From: Pseudofrankia sp. DC12
Lineage (GTDB): Bacteria; Actinomycetota; Actinomycetes; Frankiales; Frankiaceae
NCBI RefSeq assembly: GCF_000966285.1
Contig: NZ_KQ031391.1
Coordinates: 6,138,430 to 6,202,429 of the forward strand
Direction: 5' to 3'
DNA: 64,000 bases
Part shown: positions 24,457 to 33,471 of the stretch, piece after piece
How the letters are laid out: the number at the start of each line of letters is the position of its first letter
Position numbering within the stretch: position 1 is the first letter of the stretch
The notes under the pieces: model-generated
Told to the model about the DNA's origin: nothing
Databases searched by the model: none
The model's input: only the letters and a program-made list of their open reading frames with translations
Position numbers and translations under genes: made by a program

Positions 24457-25215
24457 GTGAGCGCGTGGGATGCCCGGTCGTATGACGTGGTCGCGGTGCC
24501 GCAGCAGACCTGGGGCGAAGATGTCGTGCGCCGGCTGCCGCCCGACGCCTGCGCCGGGCCGGCTGTCATCCTCGACGCCGGCTGTGGGTCCGGCCGCGTG
24601 ACCGAGTCGGTACTTGACCGCTTCCCGGACGCGAGGGTGATCACCGGCGAGGCCTCGCCGAGCATGCGCGAGCGGGCACATGAGCGGCTGGCGCGTTACG
24701 GCGATCGTGCACGGGTCGTCCCGCTCGACTTGGAGGACGACGCGCTGCTCGCCGTGAACGACGGGCGGCCGTTCGACGCGGTGTTCTCCACCGGGACCTT
24801 CCACTGGATCCGAGACCACGCCTCGATGTACCGGCGTCTGGCGGCCGTGCTGCGCCCCGGTGGCACGCTGGTCGCGCAGTGCGGCGGAGACGGCAGCGTC
24901 GCCGGGGTCCGCGCGATCGTGGACGATCTCGGGATCGACTGGCGACGCCTGAACCGTTATGCAGGCGGGGAAGAGACGCTCGGCTGGCTGCGCGACGCTG
25001 GCTTCCGCGACGTGTGGGCGTGGCTGGCGCCCGAGCCGGTCGACTTCGACGACCGTGCGGCGGCGGTCGAGTATCTGCTCGACGGCGTGCTCGCGCCATA
25101 CGTCGCAGAGCGGCCGGCGGGCGAGCAGCGCGAGATCGCCGAAACCGTGGCCGACCGGCTCGGCGAGCTGCGTGTCATGTTCGTGCGCCTCAACATCCTT
25201 GCCCGCCGCGCCTGA
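24457..25215 (+). CDS. Class I SAM-dependent methyltransferase
   Basis: A 252-aa methyltransferase of the trans-aconitate-methyltransferase-like group. Motif I is VILDAGCGSGRVTESVL (about residues 38-54), FDAVFSTGTFHWIRDH is the post-II block (about 108-123) and LAAVLRPGGTLVAQCGG follows. The N-terminus WDARSYDVVAVPQQTWG is typical of this group. The GTG start at 24457 has GGAGGGG upstream. The substrate is unknown. It stands alone between the HNH gene and a frameshifted VOC gene. Confidence 0.88.
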   Translation: MSAWDARSYDVVAVPQQTWGEDVVRRLPPDACAGPAVILDAGCGSGRVTESVLDRFPDARVITGEASPSMRERAHERLARYGDRARVVPLDLEDDALLAVNDGRPFDAVFSTGTFHWIRDHASMYRRLAAVLRPGGTLVAQCGGDGSVAGVRAIVDDLGIDWRRLNRYAGGEETLGWLRDAGFRDVWAWLAPEPVDFDDRAAAVEYLLDGVLAPYVAERPAGEQREIAETVADRLGELRVMFVRLNILARRA

Positions 25216-25377
25216 TCGCGAAGACGCGCGCATGGGGTCTGGCCGCCGGCCGACGATTCCTGAATTCCGTTGGACTCCGGGCGGCGCAGGAGACCTGGGC
25301 CAGCGTCCGCGGTGATCTCGACGGGCGGCGCGACCTCGACCTCGGCACCGGCGACAACCTCGGCTGCGCCGGTCAGC

Positions 25378-25766
25378 TCAGGCGTCGGCCAGCGCATGCA
25401 GGTCGACGTGGTTGCCGTCGGGGTCGGCGACCGTGGCGTAGCGCTGGCCCCAGAAGGCGTCCCACGGCGGGCGTTCCCCGGTGTAGCCGGCGTCGGTGAA
25501 CTCGGCGTAGACCTTGTCGACCTCGGCCGGGTCCGCACAGGCGAACGCGAGGGCGAGCCGGGGGTGCCGGTGCCCGCGCGCCAGCCGGGGTCGAACGAGC
25601 GGATCGTCGCGTCGGTGTCGAAGGCGAGGCGTCCGTTGGGAGTCGTCACCTCGACGTGCGGCTCCGCGTCGGCCACCGCCGGGATCTCCAGGCCGAGCCG
25701 GCGGTAGAAGGCCAGGCCCCGCGCCATGTCGGACACCACGATTCCGGTCAGTGAGAACGTAGGCAT
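25378..25766 (-). pseudogene. VOC/glyoxalase family protein with one frameshift
   Basis: A one-domain VOC protein of about 129 residues. The N-terminal half (MPTFSLTGIVVSDMARGLAF, AFDTDATIRSFDPGW) and the C-terminal half (RLALAFACADPAEVDKVYAE, QRYATVADPDGNHVDLHALA) are in different frames. They join at a five-base G/C homopolymer at 25560-25564, where one extra base would restore a full-length protein. It is either a recent pseudogene or a homopolymer sequencing error. Confidence 0.7.
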
Positions 25767-25887
25767 GCGTAGACCAAAAGCTCACCGCACCCGGTCCGGC
25801 TTGAACGAATCGGACGTCGCGCCGGCGAGGCCCACCGGCGGCGCGGACGGTGCCCGCCGGTGCGGCGGGCATCGGTAACATCCCCGC

Positions 25888-26718
25888 GTGCGTTACGGGA
25901 TCTCTGTGCCCAATCTCGACGAGTTCGCCGATCCGCGCCGGGTCGCCGAACTGGCCTGGCGAGCCGAGGCAGCCGGGTGGGACGGCTTCTTCGTCTGGGA
26001 CCACGTGGTCTTCCCGTAGGGACGCACCAGGTGGCCGACCCCTGGGTCGTGCTGACGACGGTGGCCCTGGCGACCGAGCGCATCAGGTTCGGCCCGCTGG
26101 TCACCGCCATGGCCCGGCGCAGGCCCGGCACCCTGGCGCGTCAGACCACGTCGCTGGACCGGCTCTCGGGCGGGCGGCTGGTGTTCGGCGCGGGGCTGGG
26201 GTTCACGCTCGCGGCCGAGTTCGGCACCTGGGGCGAGCCGGTGGAGCCGAAGGTCGTCGCGCGCCGGCTGGACGAGGGCCTGGATGTGCTCGCCGGGCTG
26301 TGGTCGGGGCAACGGGTCGACTTCCGCGGCGAGCAGGTCACCGCCCTGGACGTGACGTTCCAGCCGACCCCGGCGCAGCGGCCCCGGCCGCCGGTCTGGA
26401 TCGGCTGCAACTGGCCGGCGCGCCGGGCGGCCCGGGTGGGACGGCGTGGTGCCGATGGTGGTCAGCGCCGACGACGGGTCCTGGAAGCCGACGCCGGACG
26501 TGGTCACTGAGATCGTGGCGGCCGTCCGGGAGCAGCGTGCCAGCGACGAGCCGTTCGACGTGGTCATCACGGACCGGACCGAGGCGGACGCACCGGCGGC
26601 GGCGCGCGACACGGTCGAGTCGATCGCCGCGGCCGGCGCGACGTGGTGGATGGAAGGGCCGGCGCCGGACGAGTACGCCGCCGCGCTCCGCCGGATCGAG
26701 GCCGGCCCGCTGCCCTGA
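25888..26718 (+). pseudogene. LLM-class oxidoreductase with two frameshifts
   Basis: A luciferase-like (F420 or flavin-dependent) monooxygenase gene of about 275 codons in three pieces. Frame 1 is RYGISVPNLDEFADPRRVAE to WDGFFVWDHVVFP then a stop. Frame 2 starts near 26020 with VADPWVVLTTVALATERIRF and runs through SLDRLSGGRLVFGAGLG to PPVWIGCNWPARR. Near 26435 it returns to the first frame with MVVSADDGSWKPTPDVVTEI to the stop at 26718. Each break is explained by one base (a missing base after GTA near 26019, an extra G near 26435). Confidence 0.72.
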
Positions 26719-26864
26719 CCCCCTGGGCGACGGGGACGCCCGGCCGCTCGAAGCGGACCGGGCGCGGCGACGGCTGGCTCGACCACAGTTTCGGGCACGC
26801 TCACGGTCTCCCTGGAAGCCATGATCCGACGCCGTGGAAGGGCGTCCGACACCGTGGAAGGACG

Positions 26865-27262
26865 TCAGGCGCGCAGGCGGACCGGAAGCGTTTCCAGGCC
26901 GCGGATGGCGACCGTGTCGCGCCAGGCGGGCTCGCCGGTGAGCGCCAGCGCGGGGGAGCGGCGCGGCAGCGCGTCGAGGGCCAACTGGGTCTCGAGGCGG
27001 CCGAGGCGCGCGCCACAGCGCGATCTGGTCGGGATTGCGGGCAGGGCGACGACGCCCTTTCCCCGGCCCACAGTGCCTCAGTGAAGACCGCGGAGCGCTC
27101 CCCGTAACGGGTCGCCATGAGAATACCCGGCCTGATCGGGTACAGTGCGGCGAATTCGCGGGCGGCCGCGTACCGGGGACAGGGATTCGAGCGATGCCTG
27201 GGGTGAAAAGCGTCGAAGACAACTTCCGGCGCGGTGGACACGTCCCCGCCCTCTCGCGGCAC
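26865..27262 (-). pseudogene. Cytochrome P450 ghost with deleted middle
   Basis: Leftward, the first 50 codons are a P450 N-terminus (APEVVFDAFHPRHRSNPCPR, TRYGERSAVFTEALWAGE). After a break, islands in other frames give NPDQIALWRA and finally GARLGRLETQLALDAL, then TVAIRGLETLPVRLRA to the stop, the P450 C-terminus just past the haem Cys. About 300 codons including I-helix and haem loop are missing. The N-terminus resembles the second P450 of the lipid cluster (VEFDAFDLGHRADPYPRY), so it may be a decayed relative. Confidence 0.6.
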
Positions 27263-27337
27263 GGATATCTTAGGGTAATTCCGTCAGAATGGCGCTGATG
27301 ACCGCCGTCTGGGCTGCCGAGCGGTCGGGGAGAAAGG

Positions 27338-28159
27338 GTGACGGCTGTGCCGGTCATCGACGCGTGGCTGCAGCATCCGACGTTGCGCCACGCCAACCAT
27401 GAGATGTTCGCGTCGCTGCGCAGATGGACCGGTCGTGAGCTGCTGACCGCGGAGCCGCCGGTCGAGGCGACGCTCGCCGCGCTGCGGGCGGCCGAGGTGG
27501 AGATCGGGCTCGCCGCCGCCTGGTACGGGCCGCAGGGGCCGCTGATCAGCAACGACGAGGTGGCCGGGTTCGTCGCCGAGTCCGGCGGGCGGCTGCGCGG
27601 GGTGGCCGGGGTGGACCTCACCCGGCCGGTCCAGGCCGTGCGGGAGCTGCGCCGCGCGGTGCGGGAGCTGGGCTTCGTGGCGCTGCGCGTCGTGCCCTGG
27701 CTGTGGCAGCTCCCGCCGACCGACCGGCTGTACTACCCGCTGTACACGGCCTGCGTCGACCTCGGCATCCCCTTCTGCACCCAGGTCGGCCACACCGGCC
27801 CGCTGCGCCCGTCCGAGACCGGCCGGCCCATCCCGTACATCGACCAGGTCGCCCTCGACTTCCCCGAGCTGACCATCGTGTGCGGGCACATCGGCTACCC
27901 GTGGACGACGGAGATGATCGCCGTCGCCGACAAGCACACCGGGGTGTATATCGACACCAGCGCCTACACGACCCGCCGCTACCCGGCGGAGCTGGTGGAC
28001 TACCTGCGCGGTCGGGGTCGCCACAAGGTGCTCTTCGGCTCGAACTATCCGATGATCACGCCCGCCCGGGCGCTGGAGCACCTGGCGGACCTCGCGCTCG
28101 ACGACCAGGCCCGCGAGCTGTTCCTGGCCGGCAACGCCCGGCGCGTCTTCTCACTGTGA
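27338..28159 (+). CDS. Amidohydrolase-2 family (ACMSD-like) metal-dependent hydrolase
   Basis: A 273-aa TIM-barrel protein of the amidohydrolase-2 family, which contains decarboxylases and hydrolases such as ACMSD. Visible blocks are PVIDAWLQHP at the N-terminus (the usual metal-binding HxH is replaced by IDAWLQH), CTQVGHTGPLRPSETGRP, TIVCGHIGYPWTTEMIAVAD and KVLFGSNYPMITP near the C-terminus. The altered first metal site raises doubt about catalysis. The GTG at 27338 follows GGAGAAAGG closely. It is flanked by decayed genes. Confidence 0.8.
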   Translation: MTAVPVIDAWLQHPTLRHANHEMFASLRRWTGRELLTAEPPVEATLAALRAAEVEIGLAAAWYGPQGPLISNDEVAGFVAESGGRLRGVAGVDLTRPVQAVRELRRAVRELGFVALRVVPWLWQLPPTDRLYYPLYTACVDLGIPFCTQVGHTGPLRPSETGRPIPYIDQVALDFPELTIVCGHIGYPWTTEMIAVADKHTGVYIDTSAYTTRRYPAELVDYLRGRGRHKVLFGSNYPMITPARALEHLADLALDDQARELFLAGNARRVFSL

Positions 28160-28381
28160 GCGTTCCGGCCCGTCGTCACGAATCCCGCGTGGCCGCCTTC
28201 AGGCTATGGTTCTGGCGCTCGCGCGGCGGCCGGCGGGTATTACGGAAATTACGCGCGGATATTGTTCGGCGTTCACCTGAGGTTTGGTTCCGAGTCAGGT
28301 CGGGCCGCCCTACGCCTGTCGGTTCGCGATCGATCCGGTGCTGGTCTCGTCCGGCCGGTAAAAGGACCCCATCATGGAGGG

Positions 28382-29844
28382 ATGTCGGCGACGACGTCCG
28401 AGATTCAGGGCCTGCGCACCGCGCCCGTACCTGGTCCGGTGGCCGGGCGTCTGTTCCTGCCTGTCGTGCTGTCCGGCAGTGGAATGGTCGTGCTCGACAT
28501 CTTCATCGTGAACGCGGCCATACCCGCGGTCGAGCGGGATTTTCACGCCGCGCCGACCAGCCTTGAGTGGCTGGTCACCGGCTACAACCTGGCCTTCGCG
28601 GCGGCGATGATCACCGGGGGCCGGCTCGGTGACTGCTTCGGGCGGCGGCGGGTGTCCGCCTGCGGGCTCGCCGCGTTCACGGAGATGTCGGTCCTGTGCG
28701 GGGTCGCCGGCGGCACGGCGGCCCTGATCGCGGCGCGCGCCGGGCAGGGCCTGGCCGCGGCGGCGCTGGTACCGCGGGTCTCGGCGATCGTCAGCCTGAC
28801 CTACCAGGGCGCCGCCCGGGCTCGCGCCCACATGTTCTACGCGCCGACCCTCTGCGGCGCGGCGGTCGCCGGCCAGATCATCGGGGGCGGCCTGATCGCC
28901 GCCGACGTGGCCGGTCTCGGGTGGCGGGCTGCTTCCTCGTGAACGTGCCGGTCGGCCTCGCCGCGCTGGCCCTCACCCGCCGGCACGTGCCGGCCGGCCG
29001 GGCGACCGGCCCGTCGCCTCGGCTGGACCTGGTCGGCGCCGGGCTGGTCACCGCCGCGCTCGTCGCCCTCGTGCTGCCGCTCGTCGAGGGGCCCGGCGAA
29101 GGCTGGCCCTGGTGGTCGTGGGGCTGCCAGGCGGCCGCGGCGGCGCTCTTCGCGGTCCTGGTTCCGGCGCAGCGGCGGATCGCGGCGCGCGGCGGGAGCC
29201 CGATCCTGCCGCTGGCGCTGTTCGCCGGGCGGGCTTTCGTCGTCGGCCTGGTAAACGTCGTCGTGTTCAACGCGTCCGTCGCGTCCTGGTTCTTCGTCCT
29301 GGCGCTGTACCTGCAGGACGGCCGGCATCTGAGCCCGCTGCGCGCCGGGCTGGTGTTCAGCGCGCTCAGCGGCGGGTTCCTGGTCACCTCCCTGCTCGCC
29401 GGCCGGGTGCTCGCCAGCCTCGGACGCCAGGTGCTCGCGCTCGGCGCCGGGCTGCGCGTCCTGGGCCTGCTGGCGCTCTGGGTGGTCGTGCGCGAGCACG
29501 GGACCGGCGGCGACATCCTCTGGGTCGTGTTGCCGATGGCGGCCGAGGGTGCGGGGCAGGGGCTCGTGACCGGCCCGCTGGTCTCCAGGGAGCTGCTCGG
29601 GGTCCGGCCGGCGGTCGCCGGTGCCGGGTCCGGCGTGCTCGTGTCCGCGCAGCAGGTGGGGAACTCCATCGGCGTCGCGGTGATCGGCGCGGTGTTCTTC
29701 GAGACCCGGCATTCCGACGGTTCGGTCGCGGCCGCGTTTGGTGTCGCCCTGCTCCTGCTCGCGGCACTGAGCCTGGCGCTGGCCGCGTTGGTCCAACTAC
29801 TGCCGAATACACCGGCGTGGGGTGGCTGGCGCCGCTGGTTGTGA
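28382..29844 (+). pseudogene. DHA2-type MFS transporter with one frameshift
   Basis: A 14-helix drug-resistance MFS transporter (EmrB/QacA type). The first frame covers SGMVVLDIFIVNAAIPAVER (motif D1), TGYNLAFAAAMITGGRLGD and ARAGQGLAAAALVPR. It ends prematurely after GLGWR near 28930. From there the next frame continues with CFLVNVPVGLAALALTRRHV to the stop at 29844. One missing base near 28930 (GWRGCFLVN expected) accounts for the break. The ATG at 28382 is very close to GGAGGG. Function is probably lost unless the indel is a sequencing error. Confidence 0.75.
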
Positions 29845-29954
29845 GACGGATGCCGCTGGGTGGGCACGGCCGTCGCGTCAGGAAGCCAGCTTCTCTCCAT
29901 GTCCGCTTCATCTGCGGTTGCACCGGCCTGCCTACAGTCGGGGCGGGAGGTGTG

Positions 29955-30959
29955 ATGGAGACCAAGCTGGAACTCAGACACCTGGTGTATTTCCTCGCGG
30001 TCGCGGACGAGCGACATTTTGGCCGGGCCGCCGCCAAGCTGTTCATCGGCCAACCGACGCTGAGTCAGCAGCTGCAGCGTCTCGAACGCCAACTCGGCGT
30101 GGAGCTGTTCGCCCGGACCTCGCACGACGTACGGCTGACCCCGGCTGGCCACGCTTTTCGGGCCGAGGCCGAGCAGGTACTCGAACACGCCCAGCGGGCC
30201 GTGGAGACGGCCCGTGAAGCCGCCTCCGGCCGGGTCGGGAAGATCACGATCGGCTTCAACTTCGCCGCCGGGCAGCAGGTCCTGCGCCCGACCCTGCGCC
30301 GGCTCGCCAGGGATTACCCGGGACTGTCGACCACGCTGTGGGAAGGCCTGAGCGGCCCCCAGCTCTCGGCCGTGTCCGAAGGCAGGATCGACGTCGCGCT
30401 CATCTACTCCAGCATTCCTCCCAAGCCGCTGCTGACCCGGCGGGTGTCGACCGCCTCCCTTTCCGGGATGGTGACGCGCCACCATCCGTGGGCCGGGCGG
30501 GAGGAGATCACCTTCTGTGAGCTCGCCGAGCAGCCCATCGTGCTGCCGCGCCGGGAACGCAGCCCGGCCATGTACGACGCGGTGTTCGCCGCCGCCGACC
30601 GCTGCGGGATCCCGCTGACAGTCGCGGCCGAGGTCGAGGACGCCGGTTCGACGGCGGTGATGGTGGAGGCGCTGCAGGCACTCGCCTTCATCTCGGACGC
30701 CCGGCCGCGGCGGCCGACCGAGGACCTGGTCGCGGTGCGGATCGTCGACCCGGTTCCCCGGGTCGGCGTCCGGGCCGTCTGGCGCCCGGACTCCCAGCCG
30801 GCCGTCGGCGCCTTCCTGGCCAGCCTGGAGGCCGCGGCGCCGTTCCCGTCGCAGCCGGGGGAGCGGGCCGTCCGCATTCCCGCCCAGGCCACCGAGGGCG
30901 GCTCCCGGCTCGGGGACCCCCGGCTCGGGGACCCCCGGCTCGGGGACCCCGAGGAGTAA
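29955..30959 (+). CDS. LysR family transcriptional regulator
   Basis: A 334-aa LysR regulator. The HTH domain (about residues 6-65) is LELRHLVYFLAVADERHFGR, then KLFIGQPTLSQQLQRLERQL. The effector-binding domain starts near 95 (GKITIGFNFAAGQQVLRP). The C-terminus carries three copies of a five-residue repeat, RLGDP, encoded by an exact 15-nt tandem repeat. The ATG at 29955 follows GGGAGG. It follows the broken MFS gene on the same strand and precedes the MBL/ABC operon by about 300 nt; which of these it controls is unclear. Confidence 0.9.
   Translation: METKLELRHLVYFLAVADERHFGRAAAKLFIGQPTLSQQLQRLERQLGVELFARTSHDVRLTPAGHAFRAEAEQVLEHAQRAVETAREAASGRVGKITIGFNFAAGQQVLRPTLRRLARDYPGLSTTLWEGLSGPQLSAVSEGRIDVALIYSSIPPKPLLTRRVSTASLSGMVTRHHPWAGREEITFCELAEQPIVLPRRERSPAMYDAVFAAADRCGIPLTVAAEVEDAGSTAVMVEALQALAFISDARPRRPTEDLVAVRIVDPVPRVGVRAVWRPDSQPAVGAFLASLEAAAPFPSQPGERAVRIPAQATEGGSRLGDPRLGDPRLGDPEE
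30906..30950 (+). repeat. 15-nt tandem repeat x3 in LysR C-terminus
   Basis: CGGCTCGGGGACCCC is repeated three times exactly, encoding RLGDP units just before the LysR stop codon. It is in frame, so copy-number change would lengthen or shorten the tail without a frameshift. Confidence 0.85.
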
Positions 30960-31017
30960 CGCCAGCACCACCCGGCCCGCGTGCTCGCCAGCTCCTGGCG
31001 GCCCGCGGCGGTCTGGC

Positions 31018-31033
31018 GCGCCCGGCCGGGCGC
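31018..31033. terminator. Palindrome downstream of LysR gene
   Basis: GCGCCCGGCCGGGCGC is a perfect 16-bp palindrome 58 nt after the LysR stop. No T-run follows. A weak terminator or chance GC palindrome. Confidence 0.3.
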
Positions 31034-31254
31034 CCCTGGAAACCCGTGCCGGTGACGCTTTAGCACCACCGGGACAGCGTGGCTCGACCCACGCATGACG
31101 CCCCGACGACCGAAAGGTGAACAACTCGAAATCGAATGTGCGATCGTCCCATCACGAAATCGAGATTGTAGACCCGTACCCGCGCTGAGAGCATTTCCCC
31201 CGGAGTCGACCGGCCGAGGTCGGCTGGCACCGGACCTAGAGAAATGTGAACAGT

Positions 31255-32091
31255 ATGCGGTTAACCGTTTTGGGCTGTCGTCAGGGAATGCCTGCGGACG
31301 GCCAGGCCAGCTCTAGCTACATGGTCTCGACGGGGTCGGCTCGCCTTCTGCTCGACTGCGGCCCCGGCGCGGCCACGGCGTTCAGCTCCATCGCGCATCC
31401 GAGTGATCTTGACGCCATAGTAATCAGTCACCTTCACGCGGACCACTGCTACGACCTGCTGACCCTCGGCAAGACGCTGCTTTCCGGACGCCTCCGTGAC
31501 CCCGAGCGTTTCCCGACCCTGCGGGATGCCGCCCGGATGGAGTGGCCGCCAGTTCCGCTATACGTCCCGAAGGGGGGCAAGGCGAGGCTGGAAATTCTCG
31601 CCTCCGCTTTCCCCGTCCCGTCGTTCCCGATGCTCGACCGGTCGTTCGACGTCGCGTTCGAGGTCCACGAGTACGAGCCGGCGGACGCGTTCATTGTCGG
31701 CGACTGCAAGATCATCATGCACAAGCTGAACCATTCGCTGCCGAACTGCGGGACGCGTATCGAGAGTCCGGAGGGATCGTTCGCCTTCACCGGGGACACG
31801 GCCGCGACACCCGATCTCGTCCCGCTCGCCCAGGACGTCGACCTGTTCCTGGCCGAGGCGACCCTCGAAGAGCCCGACACCACCAACCACGGCCACCTCT
31901 GCGCCACCGAGGTGGGTGAGGTGGCCGCCGCGGCCGACGTGGCCCAGCTGGTCCTGACCCACTTCATCACCGCCGATGAGACCTGGCTGACGGCGCGCAA
32001 GGCCGACGCCGAGCGCTCCTACGGGGGCCCGGTGCACCTCGCCGCCCCCGGCCGAACCTTCGATATTCGTCCCGCGGGAGGGACCCGTTGA
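31255..32091 (+). CDS. MBL-fold metallohydrolase (RNase Z-like)
   Basis: A 278-aa metallo-beta-lactamase-fold hydrolase. The zinc-binding HxHxDH is seen in VISHLHADHCYDLLTLGK (about residues 58-75). The later His (MHKLNHSLPNC) and the FTGDTAATPDL Asp block complete a two-metal site. It resembles the RNase Z/PhnP-like branch, including phosphodiesterases. I prefer the ATG at 31255; a GTG nine bases upstream is an alternative. Its TGA overlaps the ATG of the sugar-binding protein by one base (TGATG), so it is the first gene of the ABC importer operon and may process the imported compound. Confidence 0.85.
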   Translation: MRLTVLGCRQGMPADGQASSSYMVSTGSARLLLDCGPGAATAFSSIAHPSDLDAIVISHLHADHCYDLLTLGKTLLSGRLRDPERFPTLRDAARMEWPPVPLYVPKGGKARLEILASAFPVPSFPMLDRSFDVAFEVHEYEPADAFIVGDCKIIMHKLNHSLPNCGTRIESPEGSFAFTGDTAATPDLVPLAQDVDLFLAEATLEEPDTTNHGHLCATEVGEVAAAADVAQLVLTHFITADETWLTARKADAERSYGGPVHLAAPGRTFDIRPAGGTR

Positions 32092-33467
32092 TGCACCGAG
32101 AGCGCCTGACTCGCCGGGTCCGGCGAGCACGGACCGCGGCCGTCGCCCTGGTCGCCGCGACCACGCTGACCGCCCTGGCCGCCTGTGGCGGTTCGACCAC
32201 CGGTTCGACGAACGCCGCGGCCACGACCGGCGCGGCCGGGGCGGCCACGGCCGACCCGAAGGTCACGATCAGCTTCCTGTCCTACAACTACGGGACGCCG
32301 GACATCGGCGGCCAGGGCACCCAGGCCCTGATCGACGCGTTCGAGAAGGCCCACCCGAACATCACCATCAAGCCCCAGGGCGTCGCGGTGGCCGACGTGC
32401 TGACCCACCTGCAGACCGACACGGCCGCCGGCACGCCGCCGGACGTGGCCCAGATCGGCTGGAGCAAGATGGCGGCCGCCTACCAGCTGCTGCCGATCGT
32501 CCCGGTCCAGGACATCCCGACCAAGGCCGACTGGGACACCTCGATGGCCGGGTTCTCCCAGCACCTGCTGTCCGCGGTGTCCGTGGGCGGCAAGGTGAAG
32601 GCGGTTCCCTACACGATCTCGATCCCGGTCATCTTCTACAATGCCGACCTGTTCAAGAAGGCCGGCCTCGACCCGGACAAGCCGCCGACGACCGTCGACG
32701 AGCTCAAGACCGACGCGCTCGCCATCAAGAGCAAGGCCGGCGCCGAGGGCGCGTACTTCGCCGTCGTCGACTCGGGCAAGTCGGACTACCTGACCCAGTC
32801 CGTGATCGCCAGCAACGGCGGCCAGGAGATCGGCTCTGACGGGATGCCGGCCTTCGACTCGCCCGCCGCGGTGAGCGCCCTGGGCGCCATGCAGGACCTG
32901 ACCACCTCGGGCGCACAGCCGGCGATCACGGCGACGAGCGCCGTCGCGGCCTTCTCCGCGGGCAAGCTCGGCATGCTGGTCGGCAGCACCGCCGTCGCGG
33001 CCAGCCTGCTGAAGGCCTCGACCGGGAAGTTCGAGCTGCGCACGACGGGCTTCCCGAGCTTCGGGAGCAAGCCGGCGGCCCCGACCTACTCCGGCGCCGG
33101 CCTCGCCGTCCTGGCCAAGGACAAGACCCACCAGGCGGCCGCGTGGACGTTCATCAAGTTCCTGACCTCCGCCGAGGGTTTCACGATCATCACCTCGAAG
33201 ATCGGGTACCTGCCGCTGCGGCCGGAGCTCGCGACCGACCCCAAGTACCTCCAGTCGTTCTTCGCGTCCAACAAGCTGCTGGCCCCGGCCCTGGCGCAGC
33301 TCGACAACGTCAGCCCGTACAAGTCGTTCGCAGGCAAGAACGCGAGCCAGGCGGTCGTCGCGCTGCAGGACGACGCGGTCGAGCCGATCGTGCTGCGCGG
33401 GGCGAACCCGGCGTCGACGCTGTCGTCGGTGGCGACCCAGGTGCGTGGCGTCCTCGGCCAGAAGTGA
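32091..33467 (+). CDS. ABC sugar-type substrate-binding lipoprotein
   Basis: A 458-aa extracellular solute-binding protein (family 1, carbohydrate type). The signal peptide ends in a lipobox LAAC with acylated Cys32, so it is anchored outside the membrane. The body shows KVTISFLSYNYGTPDIGG, LQTDTAAGTPPDVAQIGW and VPYTISIPVIFYNADLFKKA, as in UgpB/MalE-like proteins. A GGGAGG lies upstream of the ATG. It is followed directly by two permeases and an ATPase. The substrate is not readable from sequence; a sugar or glycerophosphate-type compound is plausible. Confidence 0.92.
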   Translation: MHRERLTRRVRRARTAAVALVAATTLTALAACGGSTTGSTNAAATTGAAGAATADPKVTISFLSYNYGTPDIGGQGTQALIDAFEKAHPNITIKPQGVAVADVLTHLQTDTAAGTPPDVAQIGWSKMAAAYQLLPIVPVQDIPTKADWDTSMAGFSQHLLSAVSVGGKVKAVPYTISIPVIFYNADLFKKAGLDPDKPPTTVDELKTDALAIKSKAGAEGAYFAVVDSGKSDYLTQSVIASNGGQEIGSDGMPAFDSPAAVSALGAMQDLTTSGAQPAITATSAVAAFSAGKLGMLVGSTAVAASLLKASTGKFELRTTGFPSFGSKPAAPTYSGAGLAVLAKDKTHQAAAWTFIKFLTSAEGFTIITSKIGYLPLRPELATDPKYLQSFFASNKLLAPALAQLDNVSPYKSFAGKNASQAVVALQDDAVEPIVLRGANPASTLSSVATQVRGVLGQK

Positions 33468-33471
33468 TCGG

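Noticed and set aside
25216-25377. A possible gene between the methyltransferase and VOC genes.
   Set aside because: Open frames there have no start with a ribosome-binding site and no recognisable features.
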